Origin: JACQNR01 sp049515175
Lineage (GTDB): Bacteria; Acidobacteriota; Terriglobia; UBA7540
Assembly: GCA_049515175.1 (NCBI GenBank)
Contig: JBEKUI010000255.1
Location: 1-6,871, forward strand
Length of the DNA: 6,871 nucleotides
Direction of reading: 5' to 3'
Every line of letters begins with the position of its first letter. Position 1 is the first letter of the stretch. Positions 1-6,218 of the stretch are shown here, in pieces. The notes beneath the pieces were generated by a model. The model was not told the origin of the DNA and searched no databases. It saw nothing but the letters and a program-made list of their open reading frames with translations. Position numbers and translations under genes: made by a program.

Positions 1-297
1 CTAGGTGTCTGGCTGGGTCACGCAGCGGAGGAGAGCATCGAAGCGGCTTATTGCGAGCTTGGCCAGACTCGTCACGCGGAGGGTATTCCGCTCAGCGAGG
101 TGATCTACGCTTTGGGTTTGACTAAGTATCACCTCCGGGATTACATCCGGTCGAGAGGGCTGGTCGATTCTGCCGTGGAGCTCTATCAGGAGCAGGAACT
201 CCAGCGCCTCGTCGGGCGCTTCTTCGACCGGGCGATCTACCATACCGTAAGGGGCTACGAGCACGCGGGAAGGCGGGCCACGAAAGCGGCCGCTTGA
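1..297 (+). CDS. C-terminal part of an unidentified helical protein (5' end outside the window)
   Basis: The frame is open from base 1 and ends with TGA at 295-297, leaving 98 residues of a protein that starts upstream. The residues look almost entirely alpha-helical, with the run GIPLSEVIYALGLTKYHLRD followed by a distinctive GRFFDRAIYHTVRGYE segment and a basic, alanine-rich tail. No catalytic motif is visible. The helical layout resembles the N-terminal domain of RsbRD-type RsbT co-antagonists or a sensor/regulator domain, but that is a loose resemblance from memory and not an assignment. The gene stops 33 bases before acpS on the same strand with no obvious terminator between them, so the two are probably co-transcribed. 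An internal ATG at 100 exists, but the same reading frame upstream of it looks equally protein-like. Confidence 0.7.
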   Translation, partial: LGVWLGHAAEESIEAAYCELGQTRHAEGIPLSEVIYALGLTKYHLRDYIRSRGLVDSAVELYQEQELQRLVGRFFDRAIYHTVRGYEHAGRRATKAAA

Positions 298-330
298 GGC
301 CCTTCGGACGTCGATGGGGAAAAGGGGCGA

Positions 331-719
331 GTGGCATTCCAGATGATTGTCGGCACAGGCATCGACATCGCTGAAACGGCGCGGATCGAGCAGGCGTTGG
401 AACGCCATGGAGGGCGTTTCGCGCGCCGGGTCTACACGCCGGACGAAATTGCTTACTGCGAACGAACAAAGCGGAACGCTACGCGGCGCGGTTCGCCGCC
501 AAGGAAGCGGCGTTCAAAGCTCTGGGCACTGGCTGGCGAGAGGGAGTCCGCTGGCGGGACGTGGAGGTCGCGCACCTGCCGAGCGGCAAACCGGAACTGC
601 GCCTCGCGGGGCGAGCGGCGGAGCTGGCGCGCGATTTGCACGTGGCGCGCATGGCGGTTTCTCTTTCCCATAGCAATCATTACGTGGTCGCGCAGGTTCT
701 GTTCGAATCGGATGAGTAG
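331..719 (+). pseudogene. acpS: Holo-[acyl-carrier-protein] synthase with a one-base frameshift
   Basis: AcpS transfers 4'-phosphopantetheine from CoA to the serine of apo-acyl carrier protein, activating it for fatty-acid synthesis in the cytoplasm. The first frame begins with the family signature MIVGTGIDIAETARIEQAL, including the Asp that helps bind Mg2+, and runs to about base 468 (AYCERT). From about 468 the match continues in another frame: AERYAARFAAKEAAFKALG, carrying the second metal-ligand Glu, then the C-terminal SLSHSNHYVVAQV, ending at TAG 717-719. Adding one base near 465-470 restores about 125 residues from ATG 343, the normal length. GTG 331 is chosen because purine-rich sequence at 316-327 lies close to it; ATG 343 would give the usual first residue of the family. 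The rest of the gene looks intact, so this is either a very recent mutation or a sequence error in an essential gene. Confidence 0.85.
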
Positions 720-1434
720 AATGCACCGCAGGAACGCAACCCCGCTGGCGCTGGCGAGCGCGCTCTGTTGCTGCCTCCTTTCGTCGCCGGCGGCTTCCGG
801 CCAATCGCCGGAGGCCAGCGGAATGCCAACCCTGCCCACCAAGCAGGCCGACAAATACCTTGTCCGCCACGACACCCCTGAATACCCGGCCGTGGCGAGA
901 ATAAACTACATTCAGGGAAGGGTCCGGGTGGTGGCCACGGTGAGCCGCGCGGGGAAAGTGGCCGAGGCGCATGTGATTAGCGGACACCCTTTCCTCGCCG
1001 TCGCCGCGCTGAATGCCGTCCGGCGGTGGGTGTTTCGGCCCGCCGAATCGCGGCCGGGGCCGGCGGACTTTCAGACGTACGTGGACGTACACTTCTTGCT
1101 TCGGGCTCAACGAATCGGCCAGTTGCCTCAGGAGCCGGAACGTGACCTGAAGCGTCAAATTCATCCCCCGGAGTTGGTCGCAGGACCGCAGACCAGCCAG
1201 GATGCCGAAGTCGTCCGCATGCGCGTCCTCGTAAGTTCGGACGGGCAGGCCGTGGATTCCCAGGCCGTGCAGAACTCTGTCCTCCATCAAGCGGAAGCTC
1301 GCCGCGTGGTGGCGAATTGGACCTTCCGGCCGGCGTACTGGGGAGCTATCGCAGTACCCTGGTATGTGGATGTGGATGTGCCGCTGCTGTCTTGGTCCCG
1401 CGGCCAGACCGCAGCAGACAGCTCGGATCACTAG
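712..1434 (+). CDS. Exported protein with two TonB C-terminal-like domains
   Basis: This is a predicted 240-residue protein. Residues 1-31 form a signal peptide: a basic start (MSRMHRRN), a hydrophobic stretch containing three consecutive Cys, then a likely cleavage after AASG. Two TonB-C-like units follow. Unit one covers about residues 52-130 with the typical pattern YPAVARINYIQGRVRV, VSRAGKVAEAHVISGHP and a closing RRWVFRPAE. Unit two covers about 146-226 and ends with VANWTFRPAYW and a final beta strand. Stand-alone TonB-C proteins of this kind act in the periplasm and are common in Acidobacteria; they lack the TonB transmembrane and proline-rich spacer, so a role as the energising TonB is not supported. 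The ATG at 712 overlaps the acpS stop by 8 bases, which suggests translational coupling; ATG 721, preceded by GGATGAG, is an equally possible start. The frame is also open upstream through the frameshifted acpS, which is incidental. Confidence 0.8.
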   Translation: MSRMHRRNATPLALASALCCCLLSSPAASGQSPEASGMPTLPTKQADKYLVRHDTPEYPAVARINYIQGRVRVVATVSRAGKVAEAHVISGHPFLAVAALNAVRRWVFRPAESRPGPADFQTYVDVHFLLRAQRIGQLPQEPERDLKRQIHPPELVAGPQTSQDAEVVRMRVLVSSDGQAVDSQAVQNSVLHQAEARRVVANWTFRPAYWGAIAVPWYVDVDVPLLSWSRGQTAADSSDH

Positions 1435-1455
1435 GGAAGGGCTGGCAATTCCCCG

Positions 1456-1484
1456 TTCACCAAACCAAAGGTTAGTAGCATAAT
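1456..1484 (+). promoter_or_regulatory. Candidate sigma-70-like promoter for the gene at 1522
   Basis: TTCACC at 1456-1461 (4 of 6 matches to TTGACA) is followed after exactly 17 bases by CATAAT at 1479-1484 (5 of 6 matches to TATAAT). Transcription would start near 1491, about 30 bases before the start codon. The leader would contain a small GGGCT/AGCCC hairpin (1493-1497 with 1505-1509) just before the GGGAG ribosome binding site at 1511-1515. The call rests on sequence pattern only. Confidence 0.5.
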
Positions 1485-1521
1485 GGGAGTGCGGGCTTTG
1501 AAATAGCCCTGGGAGATTGTT

Positions 1522-2019
1522 GTGCTTAAGGCTGAACACAGCCCTGGACGGCTTCAGAGGGCAGGATTGCTTGCCGGAGTGCTGGTACTGGCACTCACCG
1601 CTTCACCGATTTCCGGCGGGGAAGAGTCTGTTCGATCGCAATTCAAGTACACTGGCGGAACCGAGATCTTGCCAGAGGGCTGCGAGGGAAACCTCGAACT
1701 GAGGCCTGAGTTTATGGCCTTCACTTGCCGGGGCGGGGAGGTCTCGGTGCCTTACTCCTCGATCACTCTGATGCAATACCGGTCCGGAATCAGCTGGCAC
1801 GTCCGCCACCTGAAGGTTCCCTGGAAAGTCCGCCCGGTCATTTTTCCGCAAGTCGTGGGCGGGAAGAAGAATCGCTACTTTACAGTCATCTATCGCCTGG
1901 AGAGCCATCCCCACGTTCTCATCCTACGGGTTCACCCGGACGCCATGCGTCCCTACCTCGCCGAACTCGATCTGCGCTCCCAAAAGCGCGTGGAAGTTCA
2001 AAGCTACGAAGAATACTGA
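1522..2019 (+). CDS. Small exported protein of unknown function
   Basis: The gene encodes 165 residues from a GTG start, chosen because GGGAG at 1511-1515 lies six bases upstream. Residues 1-33 look like a signal peptide or membrane anchor, with basic residues up to R13, the hydrophobic run AGLLAGVLVLALTASP, then a likely cut near SGG. The mature part is rich in beta-type sequence: FKYTGGTEILPEGCEGNLEL, a second Cys in AFTCRGGEVSVPYSSI, and an aromatic, basic region (WHVRHLKVPWKVRP). C54 and C69 could form a disulfide outside the cytoplasm. The C-terminal part (YFTVIYRLESHPHVLILRVHPDAMRPYLAELD) reads like the strands and final helix of a PH- or GRAM-like fold; this is inference only. I do not recognise a named family. 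It is preceded by its own candidate promoter and converges on the VWA gene, with 8 bases between the two stops. Confidence 0.75.
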   Translation: MLKAEHSPGRLQRAGLLAGVLVLALTASPISGGEESVRSQFKYTGGTEILPEGCEGNLELRPEFMAFTCRGGEVSVPYSSITLMQYRSGISWHVRHLKVPWKVRPVIFPQVVGGKKNRYFTVIYRLESHPHVLILRVHPDAMRPYLAELDLRSQKRVEVQSYEEY

Positions 2020-2022
2020 AGG

Positions 2023-2041
2023 CCCGGTTACTGGGTTTGTT
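2023..2041 (+). terminator. Weak candidate terminator at the convergent junction
   Basis: CCCGG (2023-2027) can pair with CTGGG (2031-2035) across a three-base loop, with one G-U pair, and is followed by TTTGTT. The stem is short and the T run is interrupted, so this is a modest candidate. It lies just after the plus-strand stop and overlaps the last codons of the convergent VWA gene. Confidence 0.25.
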
Positions 2042-3263
2042 GAGCTGGAGTCGTTTTATCGGGCTCGGGCGGTTTCGACGGGGTCGTGGGGGCCTGGAAG
2101 AAATAGCCGGCGCGCGCTCGCACCTTGACTCCCGACCGGCGCACTTTCACTTCAATGCGATGGAATCCGGGAGTCGACAGCGTGTTGGGGACATAGGCCA
2201 GCTCGTACTGGCTGTGCGCTTCCGCGGCAAGGTGAGCCAACTCTTCCGAGAAAGTGGTTTTCTTCCATTGCGAGTAGTAAACGCCTCCTGTATATCCCGT
2301 ATAAACTTCCAGGAGATTGGACAGGAGGGTGGAGCGCACCACTTTGCCGGTCGTATCCAGGATGTCCACGATGGGAATGCCGGCGTCTAAGATGTTGGCG
2401 GAAGCGGTGGGTGTGGGCATGCCTCCGGAGGGAAGCGGGATGCCGGCATTGGCGGCTATGGGGCTGGGGGCGGAGGCTTCCGGTTTGCGCGACCAGAGGC
2501 TGCGGGCGGGATTGAAGCCCAGGCCGCAAATCTGCACTTCCATGCCGGTGGCGCGACGGATGACTTCCCGGCGCTGGGTCTCGCTTCCGTCATCGAAGCC
2601 GTCGGAAAAGGCGACGATGATCCGCCGCTCGGTCTTGGGCCGGCGTTCCAGCAGCCCGATGGCCCGCGCCAGCGCGTCGTTAAGCCGCGCGTTGACCCCC
2701 TCCGGCACGATCTTCCCCAGGGTCGTGTTCAACTGGTCGCCGTCACTGGAAAAATCCTGCGCCACTTTGACGAGATCACTGTAAGTGACCACGGCCACCC
2801 GGCCTTCCGGCCCGAGGAGCAGGGAGGAAAACTCCGGCCCCAGCGCCTTCACTGGATCGAGCAAGGGCCCGACCGAGCGGCTGGTCTGAATTACAATCAC
2901 CGCCGCCATCCGGCGAGGCTCCGATTCAAAGCCCTCGATATGCTGCGGCTCGCCGTTGTCGTAAACCTCAAAGTCGCTCTTCTTGAGCTCGTAGAGGAAC
3001 TGCCCGTCCCGATCCATCACGGTCACCGGCGTGACGACGATATTGGAGAGGGCTCGAATGACAGGCGTCAGGTCCGAAGTGTCGTCCGCCTGGGGGTCGC
3101 TGTCGGAGGCAGCGGCCTGGGTCGGCGCGCCGGCCGCGCTGTTTTGAGCCCGCGTCGGCGGGGCCGCCAGCGTCCAGAGCCCCAACAGCCCAGCGGCCAG
3201 AAAGAGGGCCAATCCTCCTCCTGCCACAGTAGTTTTGCTCGCGCCTGCTTTTCCTCGGATCAT
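2028..3263 (-). CDS. Secreted VWA-domain protein of the acidobacterial type, with a degenerate metal site
   Basis: The gene encodes 411 residues from ATG 3263; an in-frame TTG two codons upstream is less likely, and neither has a clear ribosome binding site. Residues 1-40 form a signal peptide or anchor (hydrophobic 14-35, ending PPTRAQ). A low-complexity Ala/Ser/Asp linker follows, then a beta-rich segment (NIVVTPVTVMDRDGQFLYEL, then DFEVYDNGEPQHI, about 74-110), which is the classic entry to TIGR03436-like VWFA-related proteins. The VWA fold covers about 120-255, with RRIIVAFSDGFDDGS at 213-227. A Ser/Pro/Gly-rich insertion (260-290) is followed by the family's closing block, QYELAYVPN through HRIEVKVRRSGVKVRARAGYF. 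The metal motif that is normally DxSxS reads QTSRS (126-130), and the usual Thr before LYDA is missing (NARLNDA, 191-197). The later Asp (D221) is kept. Metal-dependent ligand binding is therefore doubtful. The gene follows rlmB after about 70 bases on the same strand and may be co-transcribed with it. Confidence 0.88.
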   Translation of the reverse strand: MIRGKAGASKTTVAGGGLALFLAAGLLGLWTLAAPPTRAQNSAAGAPTQAAASDSDPQADDTSDLTPVIRALSNIVVTPVTVMDRDGQFLYELKKSDFEVYDNGEPQHIEGFESEPRRMAAVIVIQTSRSVGPLLDPVKALGPEFSSLLLGPEGRVAVVTYSDLVKVAQDFSSDGDQLNTTLGKIVPEGVNARLNDALARAIGLLERRPKTERRIIVAFSDGFDDGSETQRREVIRRATGMEVQICGLGFNPARSLWSRKPEASAPSPIAANAGIPLPSGGMPTPTASANILDAGIPIVDILDTTGKVVRSTLLSNLLEVYTGYTGGVYYSQWKKTTFSEELAHLAAEAHSQYELAYVPNTLSTPGFHRIEVKVRRSGVKVRARAGYFFQAPTTPSKPPEPDKTTPAQQTQ

Positions 3264-3332
3264 AATCAATGGGATGGCCCGGTGGGCGCCGGCGTTGCCA
3301 GCCGAAATTCCGCGCCCTGACCTCCGCAGATT

Positions 3333-4097
3333 TTAGGGCTCTGTCCCGCGTCCTCCCCGATTGCGCTGGCGAGCGGCTTCAAAGAGCACCACGCCGCCAG
3401 CCACAGAAACGTTGAGCGATTCGACCGGCCCGTAAAGCGGGATCGCAGCCATTTTATCACAGGCTTCGCGCACCAGTCGGTGCAGTCCGTGTCCTTCTCC
3501 TCCCAGCACCAGGGCGCAGGAACCCGTGTAGTCAAGCTCCAGATAAGAGGTTTCCCCCCGCGCCTCGAAGCCATAAACCCAGACTCCATGCTCCTTGAGC
3601 TCCACCAGGCTGCGGACAAGATTGGTGACGCGCGCGATGCGGACGTGTTCGAGCGCCCCCGCTGAGGCGCTGGCCACCGCGCCCGTCAGCCCTGCCGCGC
3701 GTCGCTCCGGGATCACTAGGCCGTCGGCGCCGGCGGCTACGACGGTGCGAATGATCGCCCCCAGATTGCGCGGGTCTTCCACGCCGTCGAGCGCCACCAG
3801 CAGCGGGTTCTCGCGCCCGCGCACCAGAGATTCCAGGTCGTCGTACTGCCTGGCCCCGCAAACGGCCACCACGTCCTGATGGTGGGAGGCGTCGGCGGCG
3901 CGGTCGAGCGCGGCGCGCGGGGCAAAGCGCACGGAGATTCCCGCCGTCCGGCAGGCCTTCACAATTTCCTGCACGCGGTGGCTGTGCTGGCCCGCCGCCA
4001 CCAGGACGTATTCGATGGGGCGGGCGCCAATCGCTTCCTTCACGGCGTTGATGCCGTAAACGGCATTGGGCTGCGGGTCAGATTCGGGTCTGGGCAT
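3333..4097 (-). CDS. rlmB: 23S rRNA (guanosine-2'-O)-methyltransferase, TrmH/SpoU family
   Basis: The protein of 254 residues uses S-adenosylmethionine to methylate the 2'-O of a guanosine in 23S rRNA (G2251 in E. coli). Residues 12-85 form the SpoU substrate-binding domain, starting with the typical VYGINAVKEAI. The SPOUT knot domain follows, with all three family motifs: motif 1 DGVEDPRNLGAIIRT (104-118, N111 and R117), motif 2 LVLGGEGHG (196-204, E201), and motif 3 IPLYGPVESLNVSVA (219-233, N229). E. coli RlmB has 243 residues, so the length is normal. ATG 4097 is supported by AGAAGG seven bases upstream. Another TrmH-family specificity is possible, but the N-terminal domain and motif 3 fit RlmB best. 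The gene lies downstream of gltX on the same strand, a translation-related grouping. Confidence 0.92.
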   Translation of the reverse strand: MPRPESDPQPNAVYGINAVKEAIGARPIEYVLVAAGQHSHRVQEIVKACRTAGISVRFAPRAALDRAADASHHQDVVAVCGARQYDDLESLVRGRENPLLVALDGVEDPRNLGAIIRTVVAAGADGLVIPERRAAGLTGAVASASAGALEHVRIARVTNLVRSLVELKEHGVWVYGFEARGETSYLELDYTGSCALVLGGEGHGLHRLVREACDKMAAIPLYGPVESLNVSVAGGVVLFEAARQRNRGGRGTEP

Positions 4098-4117
4098 GCG
4101 CGGGCCTTCTTAAGCGT

Positions 4118-4188
4118 ATCACCGAAGAGACGCAGTGACTCCGAGACATCGAGAATGCTCGCTCCGTGCCTCGGTGACTCTGTGGATC
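4118..4188. repeat. Imperfect inverted repeat of a degenerate CACRGAG-type element between gltX and rlmB
   Basis: The left arm (4118-4148) has the pattern of spaced GAGAC, CAGTGACTC and CCGAGACA words. The right arm (4161-4188) carries the opposite-sense pattern CTCCGTGCCTCGGTGACTC then TGTGG. The arms are roughly reverse complements built from short purine/pyrimidine words with a period near 9. Repeats of this look (degenerate 'cacagagacacagag' tracts) are, from memory, widespread between genes in Acidobacteria and some Deltaproteobacteria. The element runs into the gltX stop codon and fills most of the 89-base gap, where it could act as an RNA stem between the two genes. Confidence 0.45.
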
Positions 4189-5689
4189 AAAGCACTCCTG
4201 CTACGGCGGCGAACTCGCGCAGACGCTCGGCGCAACTCTTCACAGGTCGAGTAAGTAAGAGTTGTGCCCCACTTTCGAAGAGGGGGATCAACTTCTTCAA
4301 TTCCGGGCCTGATTCCGCGCCGGTCAATGCAACACGAATTGGATGAAAGAGCTCCCGTCCTCGCTTCCCTGTTTCCTTTTCGACGGCTTTCATGATCTCT
4401 CGGAATCGGTCGAATTTCAGTTCCGGCTCGGAGAGAACTCTTGGGATGAAGGCACGCAGAATTTCCCGCGAAGAGGGGTCCTCCGCCACACGGCGCGTGC
4501 TCTCGTCACGAACAACGCTCGCTGCGTCATAGTCGAATATCAACCTAGCCAGATCCGACGCTTCCGTGCCGCCCTTGGACTCCAAGATGATTAAAAGGAT
4601 CTCGTTGACGAAGTCTTGCGCCCTCTCAACTTCCGCTTGGGACAGGTAACCCTTCGATACTAGGTACCCTACGGCGCGCTTGGTGAGGTAGGACTGCTTC
4701 TCTGGTTCCGATAGATAATGCCAGTTCAACCATTCCAGTTTTCGCTGATCGAAAACTGCCGGACTCTTAGTGATCCTATCCAGGGAAAACTGACTTATCA
4801 TTTCCTCAGTACTTAGTATCTCTGTCTTCCCGTCGCCAGTCGACCAGCCTAGCAACAAGAGATAGTTTCGCAACGCCTGAGCGACAATCCCCCTCTCCTG
4901 AAAGTCCTTGAGCGAAGTGGCGCCGTGGCGCTTGGAAAGCCGCGCCCGGTCGGGGCCGAGGATCGTCGAGAGGTGCGCGAATTGCGGTGGCTCCCATCCC
5001 AGCGCCTGATAGAGCGCGAGCTGGCGTGGAGTGTTCGAAATGTGATCGTCGCCGCGGATGACGTGGGAGATCTCCATCAGGTGATCGTCAACCACCACGG
5101 CGTAGTTGTATGCAGGATTCCCGTCGGAGCGAACCAGAATCCAGTCTCCAATGACTTCGCTGGCAAAACTCGTGGGCCCGTGGACGAGATCGTTCCAATT
5201 GAATTCGCCTTCGCTGATTCTTAGCCGGATGGCTGCGGACTCGCCCGCCGCCACTTTGCGCGCCGCTTCCTCGCGTGGGCGCGCGCGGCAACGCCCGGAA
5301 TAGCGCGGCTGCTGGCCGGCCTTGAGCGCCGCCTCCCGCTCGGCCTCCAGTTGTTCCGCGGAACAGAAACAGAAGTAGGCGTGGCCGGTGTCGATCAACT
5401 GCGTCGCGTATTGCCGGTAAATTTCCTTGCGCTCGGACTGCCGGTAGGGGCCGTGAGGCCCAGGCTTATCCGGTCCTTCATCCCAGTCGAGCCCGAACCA
5501 GCGCAGGTCCGCAAGAAGCTGGCGCTCGTATTCTTCCTTGGAGCGCTCGACGTCGGTGTCCTCGATGCGGAGGACGAAGGCGCCGCGGTGATGGCGCGCG
5601 AAGAGCCAGTTGAAGAGCGCCGTGCGCGCGTTGCCGACGTGCACGTAACCGGTGGGGCTGGGAGCAAATCGGACTCGAATCTTGGACAT
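4187..5689 (-). CDS. gltX: Glutamate--tRNA ligase (glutamyl-tRNA synthetase)
   Basis: The enzyme of 500 residues charges tRNA-Glu with glutamate, a class I synthetase of the cytoplasm. The Rossmann domain opens with VRFAPSPTGYVHVGNART, where HVGN (17-20) is the HIGH motif. RIEDTDVERS (41-50) is the family glutamate-site signature. C107, C109, Y130 and C134 form the CxC...YxxxC zinc-binding pattern. DDHISNT (214-220) and RLSKRHGAT (250-258, the KMSKS motif) are intact. The all-helical anticodon-binding part fills the rest and ends normally for a protein of about 500 residues. ATG 5689 is chosen because it gives the canonical MSKIRVRFAPSPTG; the frame stays open 35 codons further upstream to 5794, but that extension is Arg-rich and not family-like. 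No strong ribosome binding site is seen. Its base composition changes sharply near 4920, at the KMSKS motif. Whether it also charges tRNA-Gln cannot be told from this sequence. Confidence 0.96.
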   Translation of the reverse strand: MSKIRVRFAPSPTGYVHVGNARTALFNWLFARHHRGAFVLRIEDTDVERSKEEYERQLLADLRWFGLDWDEGPDKPGPHGPYRQSERKEIYRQYATQLIDTGHAYFCFCSAEQLEAEREAALKAGQQPRYSGRCRARPREEAARKVAAGESAAIRLRISEGEFNWNDLVHGPTSFASEVIGDWILVRSDGNPAYNYAVVVDDHLMEISHVIRGDDHISNTPRQLALYQALGWEPPQFAHLSTILGPDRARLSKRHGATSLKDFQERGIVAQALRNYLLLLGWSTGDGKTEILSTEEMISQFSLDRITKSPAVFDQRKLEWLNWHYLSEPEKQSYLTKRAVGYLVSKGYLSQAEVERAQDFVNEILLIILESKGGTEASDLARLIFDYDAASVVRDESTRRVAEDPSSREILRAFIPRVLSEPELKFDRFREIMKAVEKETGKRGRELFHPIRVALTGAESGPELKKLIPLFESGAQLLLTRPVKSCAERLREFAAVAGVL

Positions 5690-5765
5690 GGCGGGCAACA
5701 AGTCTCTGCGGCGATTAGCGACCTTTCGGCTCCGGCGCGAACAGCGTCCGACCGCGGGATAGCCT

Positions 5766-5794
5766 AAACTAGCATGCTTGGCCGACCATCTCAA
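5766..5794 (-). promoter_or_regulatory. Candidate promoter for gltX
   Basis: Read on the minus strand, TTGAGA (5794-5789) is followed after 17 bases by TAGTTT (5771-5766). The -35 is good and the -10 is mediocre (T1, A2 and T6 conserved). It lies 77 bases upstream of the gltX ATG and is oriented away from the tRNA promoter. Confidence 0.35.
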
Positions 5795-5797
5795 GAC

Positions 5798-5812
5798 GGC
5801 CGGCCGCCGGCC
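5798..5812. repeat. Perfect GC-rich inverted repeat between divergent promoters
   Basis: GGCCGG (5798-5803) and CCGGCC (5807-5812) are perfect reverse complements separated by CCG. The element abuts the -35 box of the tRNA promoter and lies just upstream of the gltX -35. It could be a protein-binding site or simply GC-rich sequence. Confidence 0.3.
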
Positions 5813-5841
5813 TTGACGATTGTCGATTTCCCCGCCACTAT
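5813..5841 (+). promoter_or_regulatory. Candidate promoter for tRNA-Ala
   Basis: TTGACG at 5813-5818 (5 of 6 matches to the -35 consensus) is followed after exactly 17 bases by CACTAT at 5836-5841, which keeps the key A2, A5 and T6 of the -10 box. Transcription would begin near 5848, about ten bases before the mature 5' end of the tRNA, a usual distance for a tRNA leader. Confidence 0.5.
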
Positions 5842-5858
5842 GGAATTAGCTAGGCGCC

Positions 5859-5934
5859 GGGCCTGTAGCTCAGCTGGGAGAGCACCTGGTTTGCAACCAG
5901 GGGGTCGGGAGTTCGAGCCTCCCCAGGTCCACCA
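5859..5934 (+). tRNA. tRNA-Ala (anticodon TGC)
   Basis: A full cloverleaf of 76 nt can be drawn. The acceptor stem is GGGCCTG with CAGGTCC. The D stem is GCTC/GAGC. The anticodon stem CCTGG/CCAGG (5885-5889 with 5897-5901) encloses the loop TTTGCAA, with anticodon TGC at 5892-5894. The T stem GGGAG/CTCCC encloses TTCGAGC. The third acceptor pair is G-U (5861 with 5928), the alanine identity element, and the discriminator is A. The 3' CCA is encoded (5932-5934). It decodes GCN alanine codons and lies divergent from gltX, just left of the cassette-like region. Confidence 0.97.
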
Positions 5935-6218
5935 AGCTCTTCAGGAACTTAAATTTCCGAATCCGAGCACCTAAAGAATAGGGTTGGCGCGCTAATTTCC
6001 TGGGGTTCGCGTCCCGGGCCTGCCGAAATCCCTCTTGATGGAACTTGTGGCATGACGTTTGCTGGACTGCGTTGTCCTTTCGGAGCCAGGGCGTATGCCG
6101 CTAGGACGGGTGTGCCGGAGACAGCAGGATTGAAATACCCGCCCGGCCCCGAAGGCTGTACGGCCGGGTGGTGCCCCTAGCCGGCGAGACACGGAGGATT
6201 ACACGAGGCCACCGGTCG
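5935..6218. other. Non-coding, hairpin-rich gap between the tRNA and the attC-like site
   Basis: I see no gene here. The only open frame (minus strand, 5992-6192) has an unlikely composition. Three inverted repeats stand out. CCTGGG/CCCGGG is at about 5999-6018, with a T-arm-like loop. A strong 10-bp stem joins 6139-6148 to 6162-6171 (CCGCCCGGCC with GGCCGGGTGG, one wobble) around a 13-base loop. AGGCC/GGCCT joins 6206-6210 to 6218-6222. GTCCT and AGGAC also pair around about 24 bases near 6073-6106. The stretch may be the remnant of an upstream cassette or an unrecognised structured RNA; no second GTTRRRY core site was found in it on the plus strand. Confidence 0.4.

Noticed and set aside
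460..475. Programmed -1 frameshifting in acpS
   Set aside because: The site (ACAAAG) is not a recognised slippery heptamer, no stimulatory structure is obvious just downstream, and AcpS is not known to be made this way.
331..1434. Single long frame read as an AcpS-TonB fusion protein
   Set aside because: The conserved AcpS C-terminus is in another frame and ends at 719, and the TonB-C gene has its own start and signal peptide at 712.
514..1539. Long minus-strand open frame of 341 codons
   Set aside because: It lies opposite the acpS and TonB-C genes, is rich in Arg/His/Pro with no family features, and is typical of GC-rich antisense frames.
1725..2390. Plus-strand open frame of 221 codons
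   Set aside because: It covers the end of the small exported gene and the antisense of the VWA gene, both of which have much better protein evidence.
5690..5794. Upstream extension of gltX by 35 codons
   Set aside because: The extension is Arg-rich, overlaps the candidate promoter region, and the family normally starts at the MSKIRVRFAPSPTG position.
5998..6023. Second tRNA gene or a duplicated tRNA 3' end (integration site)
   Set aside because: GGGGTTCGCGTCCC resembles a T arm, but there is no matching acceptor, D or anticodon arm, and the sequence does not repeat the tRNA-Ala 3' end.
5992..6192. Minus-strand open frame ending in GRPGTRTPGN
   Set aside because: This ending is what the reverse complement of a tRNA T-arm-like sequence encodes. 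The rest has no protein-like pattern.
6095..6215. Fragment of 23S rRNA
   Set aside because: TTGAAATACC and a few nearby words recall the L1-stalk region, but the matches are short and the spacing is wrong for bacterial 23S rRNA.
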